Assembly: GCA_050116575.1 (NCBI GenBank)
Contig: JASFOJ010000121.1
Coordinates: forward strand, 1 to 15,012
Length of the DNA: 15,012 nt
Source: JAKEGK01 sp050116575
GTDB taxonomy: Bacteria > Pseudomonadota > Gammaproteobacteria > SZUA-152
Reading direction: 5' to 3'
Made by a program: the position numbers and the translations under genes. The notes beneath the pieces are model-generated. The model was not told where the DNA came from. It worked only from the letters and a program-made list of their open reading frames with translations, and did not search any database. Below, piece after piece: positions 8,773 through 14,552 of this stretch; the first letter of the stretch is position 1; each line of letters starts with the position of its first letter.

Positions 8773-8867
8773 GAGGGCGGCCGGTGAGGGCGGCCGTGCA
8801 CAAAGCTGTACATAGCTGTACAGCGTTGTCATCACAGTTGTCATGGACGTTGCGAAAAAGCGAAAAA
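8773..8867 (+). repeat. Series of four different short tandem duplications
   Basis: Four unrelated short units are each present twice in tandem within 95 bp: GAGGGCGGCCG with period 13 (8773-8798), AGCTGTACAT/AGCTGTACAG with period 10 (8804-8823), GTTGTCAT with period 12 (8825-8848), and GCGAAAAA with period 8 (8852-8867). TGTACA palindromes occur at 8807, 8817 and again at 8909. The region lies between tilS and the FGE cluster and contains no convincing gene. Confidence 0.7.
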
Positions 8868-8937
8868 TAGCTGTCGAAAGCCATGCGGGGTACGGGCAGT
8901 GTGTAAATTGTACAGTTGTGGTGATGGCAGCAACCAA

Positions 8938-8970
8938 GTACAAAGTTAATACAAAGTCAGTACAGAGTGT
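8938..8970 (+). repeat. Three 11-bp direct repeats upstream of the first FGE gene
   Basis: GTACAAAGT, ATACAAAGT and GTACAGAGT start at 8938, 8949 and 8960, exactly 11 bp apart, so they face the same side of the helix. They end about 30 bp before the ATG at 9001. The layout resembles an iteron-like activator or repressor site for the FGE cluster. A TATAAG at 8992-8997 lies too close to the ATG for a normal leader and would imply a nearly leaderless mRNA. Confidence 0.5.
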
Positions 8971-9000
8971 AACGAATCGGGTTAATAACATTATAAGCTG

Positions 9001-10083
9001 ATGATGTTGGTGCGTTTTTTGTGTTGTTGGTTCCTATTGGGGGGAATTCAGGTGGTTGTTGCAGGTCCTGTGTCCAGTGACAGGCATCCGCATCCCGTCA
9101 AACTACCGGATAAATCCTGCGCATCCTGCCACGGCCAGAGTGAAGAGTTCACCAAGGCGCTGGCTCAAAGTAGCGATAAGTGCAGTACCTGCCACGTATT
9201 AAAGGAAGCCTCGGACCGAAAAGCGATCAAAATTGCCGGTACCAGTGAGGATATTCTGAATCTCAAGCAGGAACCTAAACTACCAAAGAAGAAACTGCCG
9301 CCCAACGCCGGCATGCGTTATCCCCTCTATTATCGGGACAGCCGTCTTGGCGACAAACCCAATCCCATGGTGCTGGTGCCCGCCGGTGAATTTATCATGG
9401 GTACCGACAAGCGCCTGCCCGATGAAGGTCCGCAACACAAGGTTTATCTCGACAGTTTTTATATCGATGTCTATGAAGTGACGAACCTGCAATACAAGAA
9501 ATTCAACGACGAAACCAAACGCCGTTCGCCACGCCATTTTCGCAACCGCACTTATCCGCCGGGCAAGGCGGATCATCCGGTCACTTATGTATCCTGGGAA
9601 GATGCCAAGGCCTATTGCGAATGGGCGGGAAAACGTCTGCCCACCGACGAGGAATGGGAAAAAGCCGCGCGCGGTACCGATGGCCGCATGTTTCCGTGGG
9701 GCAACGAATTTGATGTCACCAAGGCCAACACGCCGTTGCGCTGGCAACAGGTGGGCGCCTTTGGTGATACCACGCCGGTGGGCGCTTTCAAGGAAGGCGC
9801 AAGTCCCTATGGCGTTTATGACATGAGCGGCAATGTGTGGGAATGGACGGCATCCTGGTACAAGGCTTATCCGGGCAACAAGGTTGCGTCGGAAAGCTAC
9901 GGCGAGCGCTACAAAACCCTGAAAGGCGGATCATGGTTCGACTGTTCCTTTTACAATTGCGGCGTATCCGCGCCGGTGTTCAACCGCGCCTTTTTTTCCA
10001 TTCGTACCAAAAACGACAGTTTTGGTTTTCGTTGCGCCAAAGACGCGAAGAGCACTAAAGCCGGCAGCAACAAAAGCCAATGA
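9001..10083 (+). CDS. Secreted di-c-haem motif protein with FGE/SUMF1-type domain (type A, copy 1)
   Basis: 360 residues. Residues 1-21 look like a Sec signal peptide (hydrophobic core FLCCWFLLGGIQVVVA, possible cleavage after A21). CASCH at 40-44 and CSTCH at 61-65 are two c-haem attachment motifs, with His29 and His31 nearby as possible axial ligands. A Lys/Pro-rich linker (~85-105) leads to an FGE-fold domain at ~121-349. Its hallmarks are MVLVPAGEFIMGT, YEVTN, KRLPTDEEWEKAARG, YPWGN-like FPWGN, and SGNVWEWT (calcium-site motif). Near the C-terminus KGGSWFDCSFYNC holds Cys315 and Cys320 with the C-x4-C spacing of the copper pair of true FGE, but one residue further from the GGS than in human FGE. 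The protein is likely periplasmic. No Shine-Dalgarno sequence precedes the ATG-ATG. The substrate is unknown, and true formylglycine-generating activity is not shown. Confidence 0.85.
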   Translation: MMLVRFLCCWFLLGGIQVVVAGPVSSDRHPHPVKLPDKSCASCHGQSEEFTKALAQSSDKCSTCHVLKEASDRKAIKIAGTSEDILNLKQEPKLPKKKLPPNAGMRYPLYYRDSRLGDKPNPMVLVPAGEFIMGTDKRLPDEGPQHKVYLDSFYIDVYEVTNLQYKKFNDETKRRSPRHFRNRTYPPGKADHPVTYVSWEDAKAYCEWAGKRLPTDEEWEKAARGTDGRMFPWGNEFDVTKANTPLRWQQVGAFGDTTPVGAFKEGASPYGVYDMSGNVWEWTASWYKAYPGNKVASESYGERYKTLKGGSWFDCSFYNCGVSAPVFNRAFFSIRTKNDSFGFRCAKDAKSTKAGSNKSQ

Positions 10084-10108
10084 AACGAATACGGAGTATT
10101 AATCACTG

Positions 10109-11122
10109 ATGTTACCGGCATTGTTTAAAATCGTTCAATGGCGATATGTTGCCACCCTGATGCTGGTTTTGCTGGCCGGTTGTGGCGAATCGTCCAGTGG
10201 GAGTAAATCCGGTAGCGACGAAGACGCGGCGCTCGATACAAAGATGGCCGAGCAGGTGACCCGTGAAACCCCCATGGTGAAAATCAAAGCCGGCAAGTTT
10301 ATTCGCGGTAGCAACAAGGAAGATACAGAAGGCATGCAGGAGCGTTATGGTTTTGCCGCGCCGCTGTATCAGGACGAGCATCCGCAGGCTGAAATCTACC
10401 TGGATGACTACTGGATCGATGTTTATGAAGTTACCAACAAGGCGTATAAAACCTATATTCTCAGTACCCGGCGCATGATGCCTTTTGCGTGGGTTAACAA
10501 CGGCTATGCATTGAGTGAGTCCAGCCTGCAAAAAATGGACGTTAAGCGCCTGCGCAAAGTGGCGCTGGATTATTTCCAACTGGACATGGACACCCGCAAA
10601 ATGGACAAACCGGCGCTGATCGCCGCCATGCTGGAACAGCAAAGAAAATTGGATAAATTGCCGGTGGGTGGTGTCAACTGGTTTGATGCGCGCGAATTCT
10701 GTCAATGGCGCTCCGCGCGGTTGCCCACGGAACAAGAATGGGAAAAAGCCGCCCGCGGTCCCGATGGCCTGGAATATCCCTGGGGTAATGAATGGGATCC
10801 GACCATTACCAACACCGGTGAAGATCCGCAATGGGAAGCGGGAATAGCGCCCGTGGGTTCCTATGAGCGCAACAAATCACCTTACGGCGTTTATGATTTA
10901 TCCGGTAACGTCTGGGAGTGGGTGGATGCCTGGTACCAGCCGTATGAAAATTCCACCTACAAGTCCGACGCCTTCGGCAAAAAGAACCGTGTCATTCGTG
11001 GCGGTGGCGGCGGCATCGGGCATTATTCCATTAGCTATTTCTACCGAGCGGCAACGCGGCAGTTTTCCGAACCGCAAATGGAAAGCGACGATGTCGGCTT
11101 TCGCTGTGCCCGCGATGCCTGA
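10109..11122 (+). CDS. FGE/SUMF1-type domain lipoprotein (type B, copy 1)
   Basis: 337 residues. A hydrophobic stretch ends in the lipobox LAGC (Cys25). The next residue is Gly, not Asp, which favours outer-membrane sorting under the E. coli Lol rule. A Ser/Gly/Asp-rich tether follows. The FGE-type domain covers ~54-336: MVKIKAGKFIRGS, GFAAPLYQDEHP (an insert shared only with type B copy 2), YEVTN, a charged predicted-helical insertion at ~118-185, ARLPTEQEWEKAARG, YPWGNEW, SGNVWEW and GFRCARDA. The catalytic-cysteine segment reads GGGGGIGHYSIS, so the cysteine pair is absent and FGE chemistry is unlikely. A structural, binding or other role is more plausible, as for other DUF323 proteins. 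It starts 25 nt after the preceding gene, with GGAG 12 nt before the ATG, and is probably co-transcribed with it. Confidence 0.85.
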   Translation: MLPALFKIVQWRYVATLMLVLLAGCGESSSGSKSGSDEDAALDTKMAEQVTRETPMVKIKAGKFIRGSNKEDTEGMQERYGFAAPLYQDEHPQAEIYLDDYWIDVYEVTNKAYKTYILSTRRMMPFAWVNNGYALSESSLQKMDVKRLRKVALDYFQLDMDTRKMDKPALIAAMLEQQRKLDKLPVGGVNWFDAREFCQWRSARLPTEQEWEKAARGPDGLEYPWGNEWDPTITNTGEDPQWEAGIAPVGSYERNKSPYGVYDLSGNVWEWVDAWYQPYENSTYKSDAFGKKNRVIRGGGGGIGHYSISYFYRAATRQFSEPQMESDDVGFRCARDA

Positions 11123-11173
11123 TCCAACATGCCTGACACAGGCTGTTTAAGCACAAACGAACAAGAGAAACAG

Positions 11174-12256
11174 ATGGTGTGCAAAGATAAAACGAAATTG
11201 ATTGTCATTGGTGGTTTGGGATTAATGATGCTGTTGGCAGGAAGCGGCGCCTGGTCCGGGGCACCGTCCCTGTCAGCGTTAAAAAACATCGATCAGAAAC
11301 TCAAGGAAGAGCACCATAAGCGTTCCAGTTCCTGTTTCGGCTGCCACACTGAAACCGAATCCCCGGCGTTCAAGAAAATCATGCAACGCGAATGTGTTAT
11401 CTGCCACAAAACCGGCTGGGTATCCGGTAAGCTGGAAACGCTGGTCAAGGAGGAGGGCAGTAAAGCCTTGGATACCAAAAACGGTCCCACCCAAAAAGCC
11501 TCCGGCAAGGGACCGGGTATGAGTGTTCCCATGTATTATGACAAGACCCGGATCGGCAGCAAACCCAACGAGATGGTGCTGGTGCCGGCAGGCAAATTCA
11601 TACGCGGCACCAACGGCCGGTTGCCGGACGAAGGCCCGCAACACACCAAGTATGTCGATAGCTTTTATATTGATAAATACGAAGTCACCAACCTGCAATA
11701 CCTGGCCTCGCTGAAAGATACCGGGCGCAAGCCGCCAAAAGATTTCGTCAATGGCAACGTTCCGCCGGGCAAGGTTGATCATCCCGTGGTTTATGTCTCA
11801 TGGTACGACGCCAAGGCCTACTGTGAATGGGCCGGCAAGCGGCTGCCAACGGACATTGAGTGGGAAAAAGCCGCCCGCGGCACCGACGGCCGCACTTACC
11901 CGTGGGGCGACGAGTTCGATATCAAATATGTGAACTCCCCGGTACGGTGGGAGCAATTAAAGTTAATTGGGGATACAACCCCGGTTGGCGCTTTCGAGAA
12001 GGGTAAAAGCGTTTACGGTTTGTATGATATGTCCGGCAATGTGTGGGAATGGACGTCTTCGCGCTATGAACCCTATCCCGGCAATACCCGTAAATCTGAA
12101 CTATACGGTGGCAACTATCGTACACTGAAAGGCGGTTCCTGGTGGGATTGCTCTTTTTACCAGTGCGGGATATCAGCACCGGTTTACAACCGCAGTTTTT
12201 TTCATCCAAAGACCAAAAACAACAGTTTTGGGTTTCGTTGCGCGAAGGATGCATAA
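11174..12256 (+). CDS. Secreted di-c-haem motif protein with FGE/SUMF1-type domain (type A, copy 2)
   Basis: 360 residues from the ATG at 11174, exactly the length of type A copy 1. The open frame extends up to 11129, but the shorter start gives a proper signal peptide (KDKTKLIVIGGLGLMMLLAG) and has AAGAGA upstream. c-haem motifs are CFGCH at 54-58 and CVICH at 74-78, with His47 and His48 just before. A linker at ~95-118 precedes the FGE-type domain at 132-360, which aligns without gaps to copy 1 over 229 residues, about 70% identical by hand count. Cys326 and Cys331 in GGSWWDCSFYQC keep the C-x4-C pair. Calcium-site motif SGNVWEWT and GFRCAKDA are present. The location is expected to be periplasmic. 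The haem region is much less conserved between the copies than the FGE domain. Function and substrate are unknown. Confidence 0.87.
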   Translation: MVCKDKTKLIVIGGLGLMMLLAGSGAWSGAPSLSALKNIDQKLKEEHHKRSSSCFGCHTETESPAFKKIMQRECVICHKTGWVSGKLETLVKEEGSKALDTKNGPTQKASGKGPGMSVPMYYDKTRIGSKPNEMVLVPAGKFIRGTNGRLPDEGPQHTKYVDSFYIDKYEVTNLQYLASLKDTGRKPPKDFVNGNVPPGKVDHPVVYVSWYDAKAYCEWAGKRLPTDIEWEKAARGTDGRTYPWGDEFDIKYVNSPVRWEQLKLIGDTTPVGAFEKGKSVYGLYDMSGNVWEWTSSRYEPYPGNTRKSELYGGNYRTLKGGSWWDCSFYQCGISAPVYNRSFFHPKTKNNSFGFRCAKDA

Positions 12257-12280
12257 CCCAACAATCATGGAAATGGTGAT

Positions 12281-13300
12281 ATGGCAGATAACAACACAGA
12301 CAATACAGGCAGCACGGGCGGCACAGACAGTCAAACGGAAAACACGGGAACTAATAGTGATCCTAGCGTGGTAACCAGCACGACGAATACGGCTACCGCA
12401 AAACCCCAATGGCTGTTGATTACCGTTTTATGCGTTATCGGCATCGCCGGGGTTTTCCTGGCATACAATGAAGGCCGCGAAGCCGCCAACGGCGTTGGAT
12501 CCGCCGGCACGGCGACCGGTGCTGCTACTCAGAATCAAACCACCGCCCAATCTACCACCGGCAGCGGCGTGCCGCAGAATATGATTTTAATACCCGCGGG
12601 CGAATTCATTATGGGCACTGATGAAGTGGATGCCAGCGGCAAGTCGCAGGAATTTGGTTTCAACGAGCCCCTTTATTTGAACGAGCACCCCAAGCGCAAG
12701 GTTAACCTGGGCGCGTATTACATCGACAAGTACGAAGTAACCAACGGACAGTTCAAGAGCTTTCTGCGTAACCTGGGTAAGTACACGCCACAGCAAATTC
12801 AGATGTTGGTGGAGCGGTTGCAAATGAAACAGGATAACCTGCCCGTTCGCAATATTACCTGGTTTAAAGCCGATGAATACTGCCGCTTTGTGGGTAAACG
12901 GCTGCCCACCGAAGCGGAATGGGAAAAAGCCGCACGCGGCACCGACGGCCGGGAATTTCCCTGGGGTAATGATTGGAATCCTGATTATGTCAACGCCGGC
13001 CAGGGCGAAGCGGACGTCATGCCCGTGGGCAGTTACGAAAAAGGTAAATCCCCCTACGGCGTATATGACATGGCGGGCAATGTCATGGAATGGACCGCGG
13101 ATTGGTACGAACCCTATCCCGGAGCGGAATACAAAAGCCCCAACTACGGCCACAAGCGCCGGGTGGCACGCGGCGGCAGTTGGGGAGGGGTAGGCCACTA
13201 TGTGATTCCCCACTATTTTCGAACCGAATACCGCTTCAACTTTCCGCCCGACCAGGCCTTTAACGACGTGGGTTTCCGCTGCGCCAAAGACGCGCAATAA
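12281..13300 (+). CDS. Membrane-anchored FGE/SUMF1-type domain protein (type B, copy 2)
   Basis: 339 residues. The N-terminal 40 residues are Thr/Asn/Ser/Gly-rich low complexity. One membrane helix lies at ~44-62 (WLLITVLCVIGIAGVFLAY), and a second Thr/Gln/Gly-rich linker reaches to ~97. The FGE-type domain covers ~100-338: MILIPAGEFIMGT, GFNEPLYLNEHP (shared with type B copy 1), YEVTN, a short Gln-rich insertion ~165-186, KRLPTEAEWEKAARG, FPWGNDW, AGNVMEW and GFRCAKDA. The active-site segment is GGSWGGVGHYVIP, so there is no cysteine pair. Both B proteins share G-[IV]-G-H-Y here. The domain is probably periplasmic, held to the inner membrane by the helix. It begins 24 nt after the previous gene, with only a weak GGTGAT before the ATG. 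Confidence 0.85.
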   Translation: MADNNTDNTGSTGGTDSQTENTGTNSDPSVVTSTTNTATAKPQWLLITVLCVIGIAGVFLAYNEGREAANGVGSAGTATGAATQNQTTAQSTTGSGVPQNMILIPAGEFIMGTDEVDASGKSQEFGFNEPLYLNEHPKRKVNLGAYYIDKYEVTNGQFKSFLRNLGKYTPQQIQMLVERLQMKQDNLPVRNITWFKADEYCRFVGKRLPTEAEWEKAARGTDGREFPWGNDWNPDYVNAGQGEADVMPVGSYEKGKSPYGVYDMAGNVMEWTADWYEPYPGAEYKSPNYGHKRRVARGGSWGGVGHYVIPHYFRTEYRFNFPPDQAFNDVGFRCAKDAQ

Positions 13301-13308
13301 CACGTTTT

Positions 13309-13322
13309 CCGCCTTGAGGCGG
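13309..13322 (+). terminator. Weak hairpin after the FGE cluster
   Basis: CCGCC-TTGA-GGCGG begins 8 nt after the last FGE stop codon. It is a compact 5 bp GC stem with a tetraloop but no following T-run, so it is a poor candidate for an intrinsic terminator. It is noted because it sits where the operon should end. Confidence 0.3.
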
Positions 13323-13362
13323 TGTCATGGGCATCTTACCGGAAAGGATTGTCGTGGTAAGC

Positions 13363-13393
13363 CGTAGCCCGGATGGAGTTTGTGGAATCCGGG
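13363..13393 (+). repeat. Dispersed palindromic element, copy 1
   Basis: Begins CGTAGCCCGGATGGAG and ends GGAATCCGGG. The outer arms CCCGGAT/ATCCGGG are complementary, giving a small hairpin element of a type common between genes in proteobacteria. First of four copies in 210 bp. Confidence 0.65.
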
Positions 13394-13412
13394 AACAATA
13401 TCTGGCTCAAAT

Positions 13413-13443
13413 CCTGGATTCTGCAAGCTCCATCCAGGCTACG
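13413..13443 (-). repeat. Dispersed palindromic element, copy 2 (inverted)
   Basis: On the minus strand it reads CGTAGCCTGGATGGAG ... AGAATCCAGG, 31 nt as copy 1. The arms have changed together (CCTGGAT/ATCCAGG), so pairing is kept. This suggests the hairpin was once selected or copied as a unit. Confidence 0.65.
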
Positions 13444-13457
13444 TAGTAAAACCCCTG

Positions 13458-13473
13458 GCTCCCGCGTGGGAGC
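13458..13473 (+). repeat. Short hairpin GCTCCC-GCGT-GGGAGC
   Basis: A perfect 6 bp stem preceded by CCTG. It is a shortened version of the hairpin at 13581-13606, with the same flank (CCTGGCTCCC) and the same right arm (GTGGGAGC). Confidence 0.5.
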
Positions 13474-13488
13474 ACGATAACGGTTGCG

Positions 13489-13520
13489 TGTAGCCTGGAT
13501 GTAGCGCAGCGGAATCCGGG
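13489..13520 (+). repeat. Dispersed palindromic element, copy 3
   Basis: Begins TGTAGCCTGGATGTAG and ends CGGAATCCGGG. It is preceded by CGGTTGCGT, which also precedes copy 4, so a larger unit has been duplicated. Confidence 0.6.
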
Positions 13521-13546
13521 GATAGAGCCCATTATCGGTTGCGTTT

Positions 13547-13570
13547 CCCGCATTCCGCTGTGGCATTACG
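13547..13570 (-). repeat. Dispersed palindromic element, copy 4 (inverted, degenerate)
   Basis: On the minus strand it reads CGTAATGCC followed by ACAGCGGAATGCGGG. It belongs to the same family but has lost the left arm region and about 7 nt. Confidence 0.45.
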
Positions 13571-13580
13571 CGAGGCTCCT

Positions 13581-13606
13581 GGCTCCCATGCTCCAGCGTG
13601 GGAGCC
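13581..13606 (+). repeat. Long hairpin GGCTCCCATGCT / AGCGTGGGAGCC
   Basis: Two 12 nt arms separated by CC are complementary apart from one T-G position, so the RNA would pair fully with a wobble. It is a dispersed hairpin repeat next to the end of the minus-strand lipoprotein gene. In minus-strand transcripts it lies just past the stop codon and could protect or end the mRNA. Confidence 0.55.
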
Positions 13607-13624
13607 CAACACCGTGCTCTCATT

Positions 13625-14236
13625 TTAGATGGTGCCCAATACCGGCTCAATAGTGATTGAACCAGGATAACTGGTCAGTGTAACCGACAAATAGGGAAGA
13701 GCTGACATTAACAAGGTATTGTGAAACATTACTTCGCCCTGTTCGGTTTTCAATGTAACTCTTTGAATATAGTCAACCGGCTTCATGTAATTCACAAACA
13801 TCATCATCACTCGCCGCTCCCTGGTACGTAGCCTGTGTTTTGTTCCATTGGGTCCCACGTCTTTGGGGTTATCGTTATAACCTTTAATGGTTACTGACCG
13901 TTCGGCGGAATCAATCATCTTGCCATTTTCTTTTAAAACGGCGGTAACTGTGCCGCTCGTTTTCATGCGGTAACGGCTTGAAAAATGAGTAATCGAAACA
14001 CCTTTTGATACCGTAACGGTGCAGGCTACCTCGTCGTTAATTTGCACTTCCAGAGATTGTTGGTCAGTTAGTGGTGATGGCAGGCCAATAGAAACAGGAA
14101 CCACTGATCCGTTGTCAACACTATCCCTCGCTTTGATGATAATGTGTGTATTATCTTTGGGTGCTTCGGTCGCAGCGCATCCATACAAAATCAACCCAAG
14201 TATGATCAGTCCCAACAATAGTTTAATGTGTTTCAC
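13625..14236 (-). CDS. Putative lipoprotein resembling a SoxY-SoxZ fusion without the carrier cysteine
   Basis: 203 residues. A hydrophobic N-terminus ends in LYGC (Cys20), a lipobox, so the protein should be lipid-anchored in the envelope. Residues ~31-118 follow the SoxY pattern (VVPVSIGLPSPLT, then SRYRMKTSGTVTAVLKENG and a final SVTIK strand). At the place where SoxY ends in GGCGG this protein reads KGYNDN, so the swinging-arm cysteine is missing. Residues ~132-203 resemble SoxZ (MKPVDYIQRVTLKTEQGEV, then SALPYLSVTLTSYPGSITI) but stop about ten residues early. SoxYZ carries sulfur intermediates in thiosulfate oxidation; without the cysteine that role is unlikely. The similarity is by eye and could be a generic Ig-like double fold. 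The start is GTG with AAGGAG upstream. The DNA is more AT-rich than the FGE genes. Confidence 0.55.
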   Translation of the reverse strand: MKHIKLLLGLIILGLILYGCAATEAPKDNTHIIIKARDSVDNGSVVPVSIGLPSPLTDQQSLEVQINDEVACTVTVSKGVSITHFSSRYRMKTSGTVTAVLKENGKMIDSAERSVTIKGYNDNPKDVGPNGTKHRLRTRERRVMMMFVNYMKPVDYIQRVTLKTEQGEVMFHNTLLMSALPYLSVTLTSYPGSITIEPVLGTI

Positions 14237-14242
14237 ATAATA

Positions 14243-14248
14243 CTCCTT
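14243..14248 (-). promoter_or_regulatory. Ribosome binding site of the SoxYZ-like lipoprotein
   Basis: AAGGAG on the minus strand lies 6 nt before the GTG start at 14234-14236. The sequence between contains ATG-TGA overlapping the GTG, so the first AUG seen by the ribosome is followed at once by a stop. GTG is the only start in frame with the lipoprotein here. Confidence 0.65.
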
Positions 14249-14375
14249 GTTATCACGGTATCGAAACTAACAGAAACTCTGAACAGGTCCCCCTGGCGAC
14301 CAACGGGTATAAACGCCTGCCAGAACCTACTATTTACCTCTATATGCTGTACATGCGGGAATTCAGTGCCACCTC

Positions 14376-14403
14376 GTCATCCTGGTGAATGCCAGGATCC
14401 AGT
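14376..14403 (+). repeat. dRS3-like small hairpin repeat
   Basis: Within GTCATCCTGGTGAATGCC and the following AGGATCCAG, the arms ATCCTGG and CCAGGAT flank TGAATG. This has the form of the dispersed repeat (GTCATTCC...GGAATCCAG) found in many proteobacterial genomes and called dRS3 in Neisseria. It suggests a region open to insertion. Confidence 0.55.
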
Positions 14404-14552
14404 ATCTGAATGATTGCGCCGGCCTCCGGTATATACCTTTTTGGGGTATAAGCTCTGGAATATAGGAACAGCAATAGACCAGAAGTGGAGAAAATTGCTA
14501 TTCTCTATCCAAAACAATTTACATCACTGGTCGAGCGCTTTTTACGTGGCCG

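Noticed and set aside
8727..8870. Possible 47-residue plus-strand ORF starting in an ATGA overlap with the tilS stop
   Set aside because: It runs through the tandem duplications, has no ribosome site and no recognisable motif; the overlap is better explained by the extended -10 sequence.
11129..11173. Upstream start for the third FGE gene at 11129
   Set aside because: The extension puts 15 residues before the signal peptide, while the ATG at 11174 has AAGAGA upstream and gives the same 360-residue length as its paralogue.
9001..13300. A classical sulfatase-maturation locus
   Set aside because: No sulfatase and no CxPxR target motif is encoded in the window, two of the four FGE domains lack the cysteine pair, and the others have shifted spacing.
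12587..13303. 238-codon minus-strand open frame under the last FGE gene; similar ones lie under the other FGE genes
   Set aside because: All mirror the FGE domains and resemble one another only because the sense genes are paralogous.
13363..13606. CRISPR array
   Set aside because: Repeats are in alternating orientation, of differing length and sequence, without uniform spacers and without cas genes.
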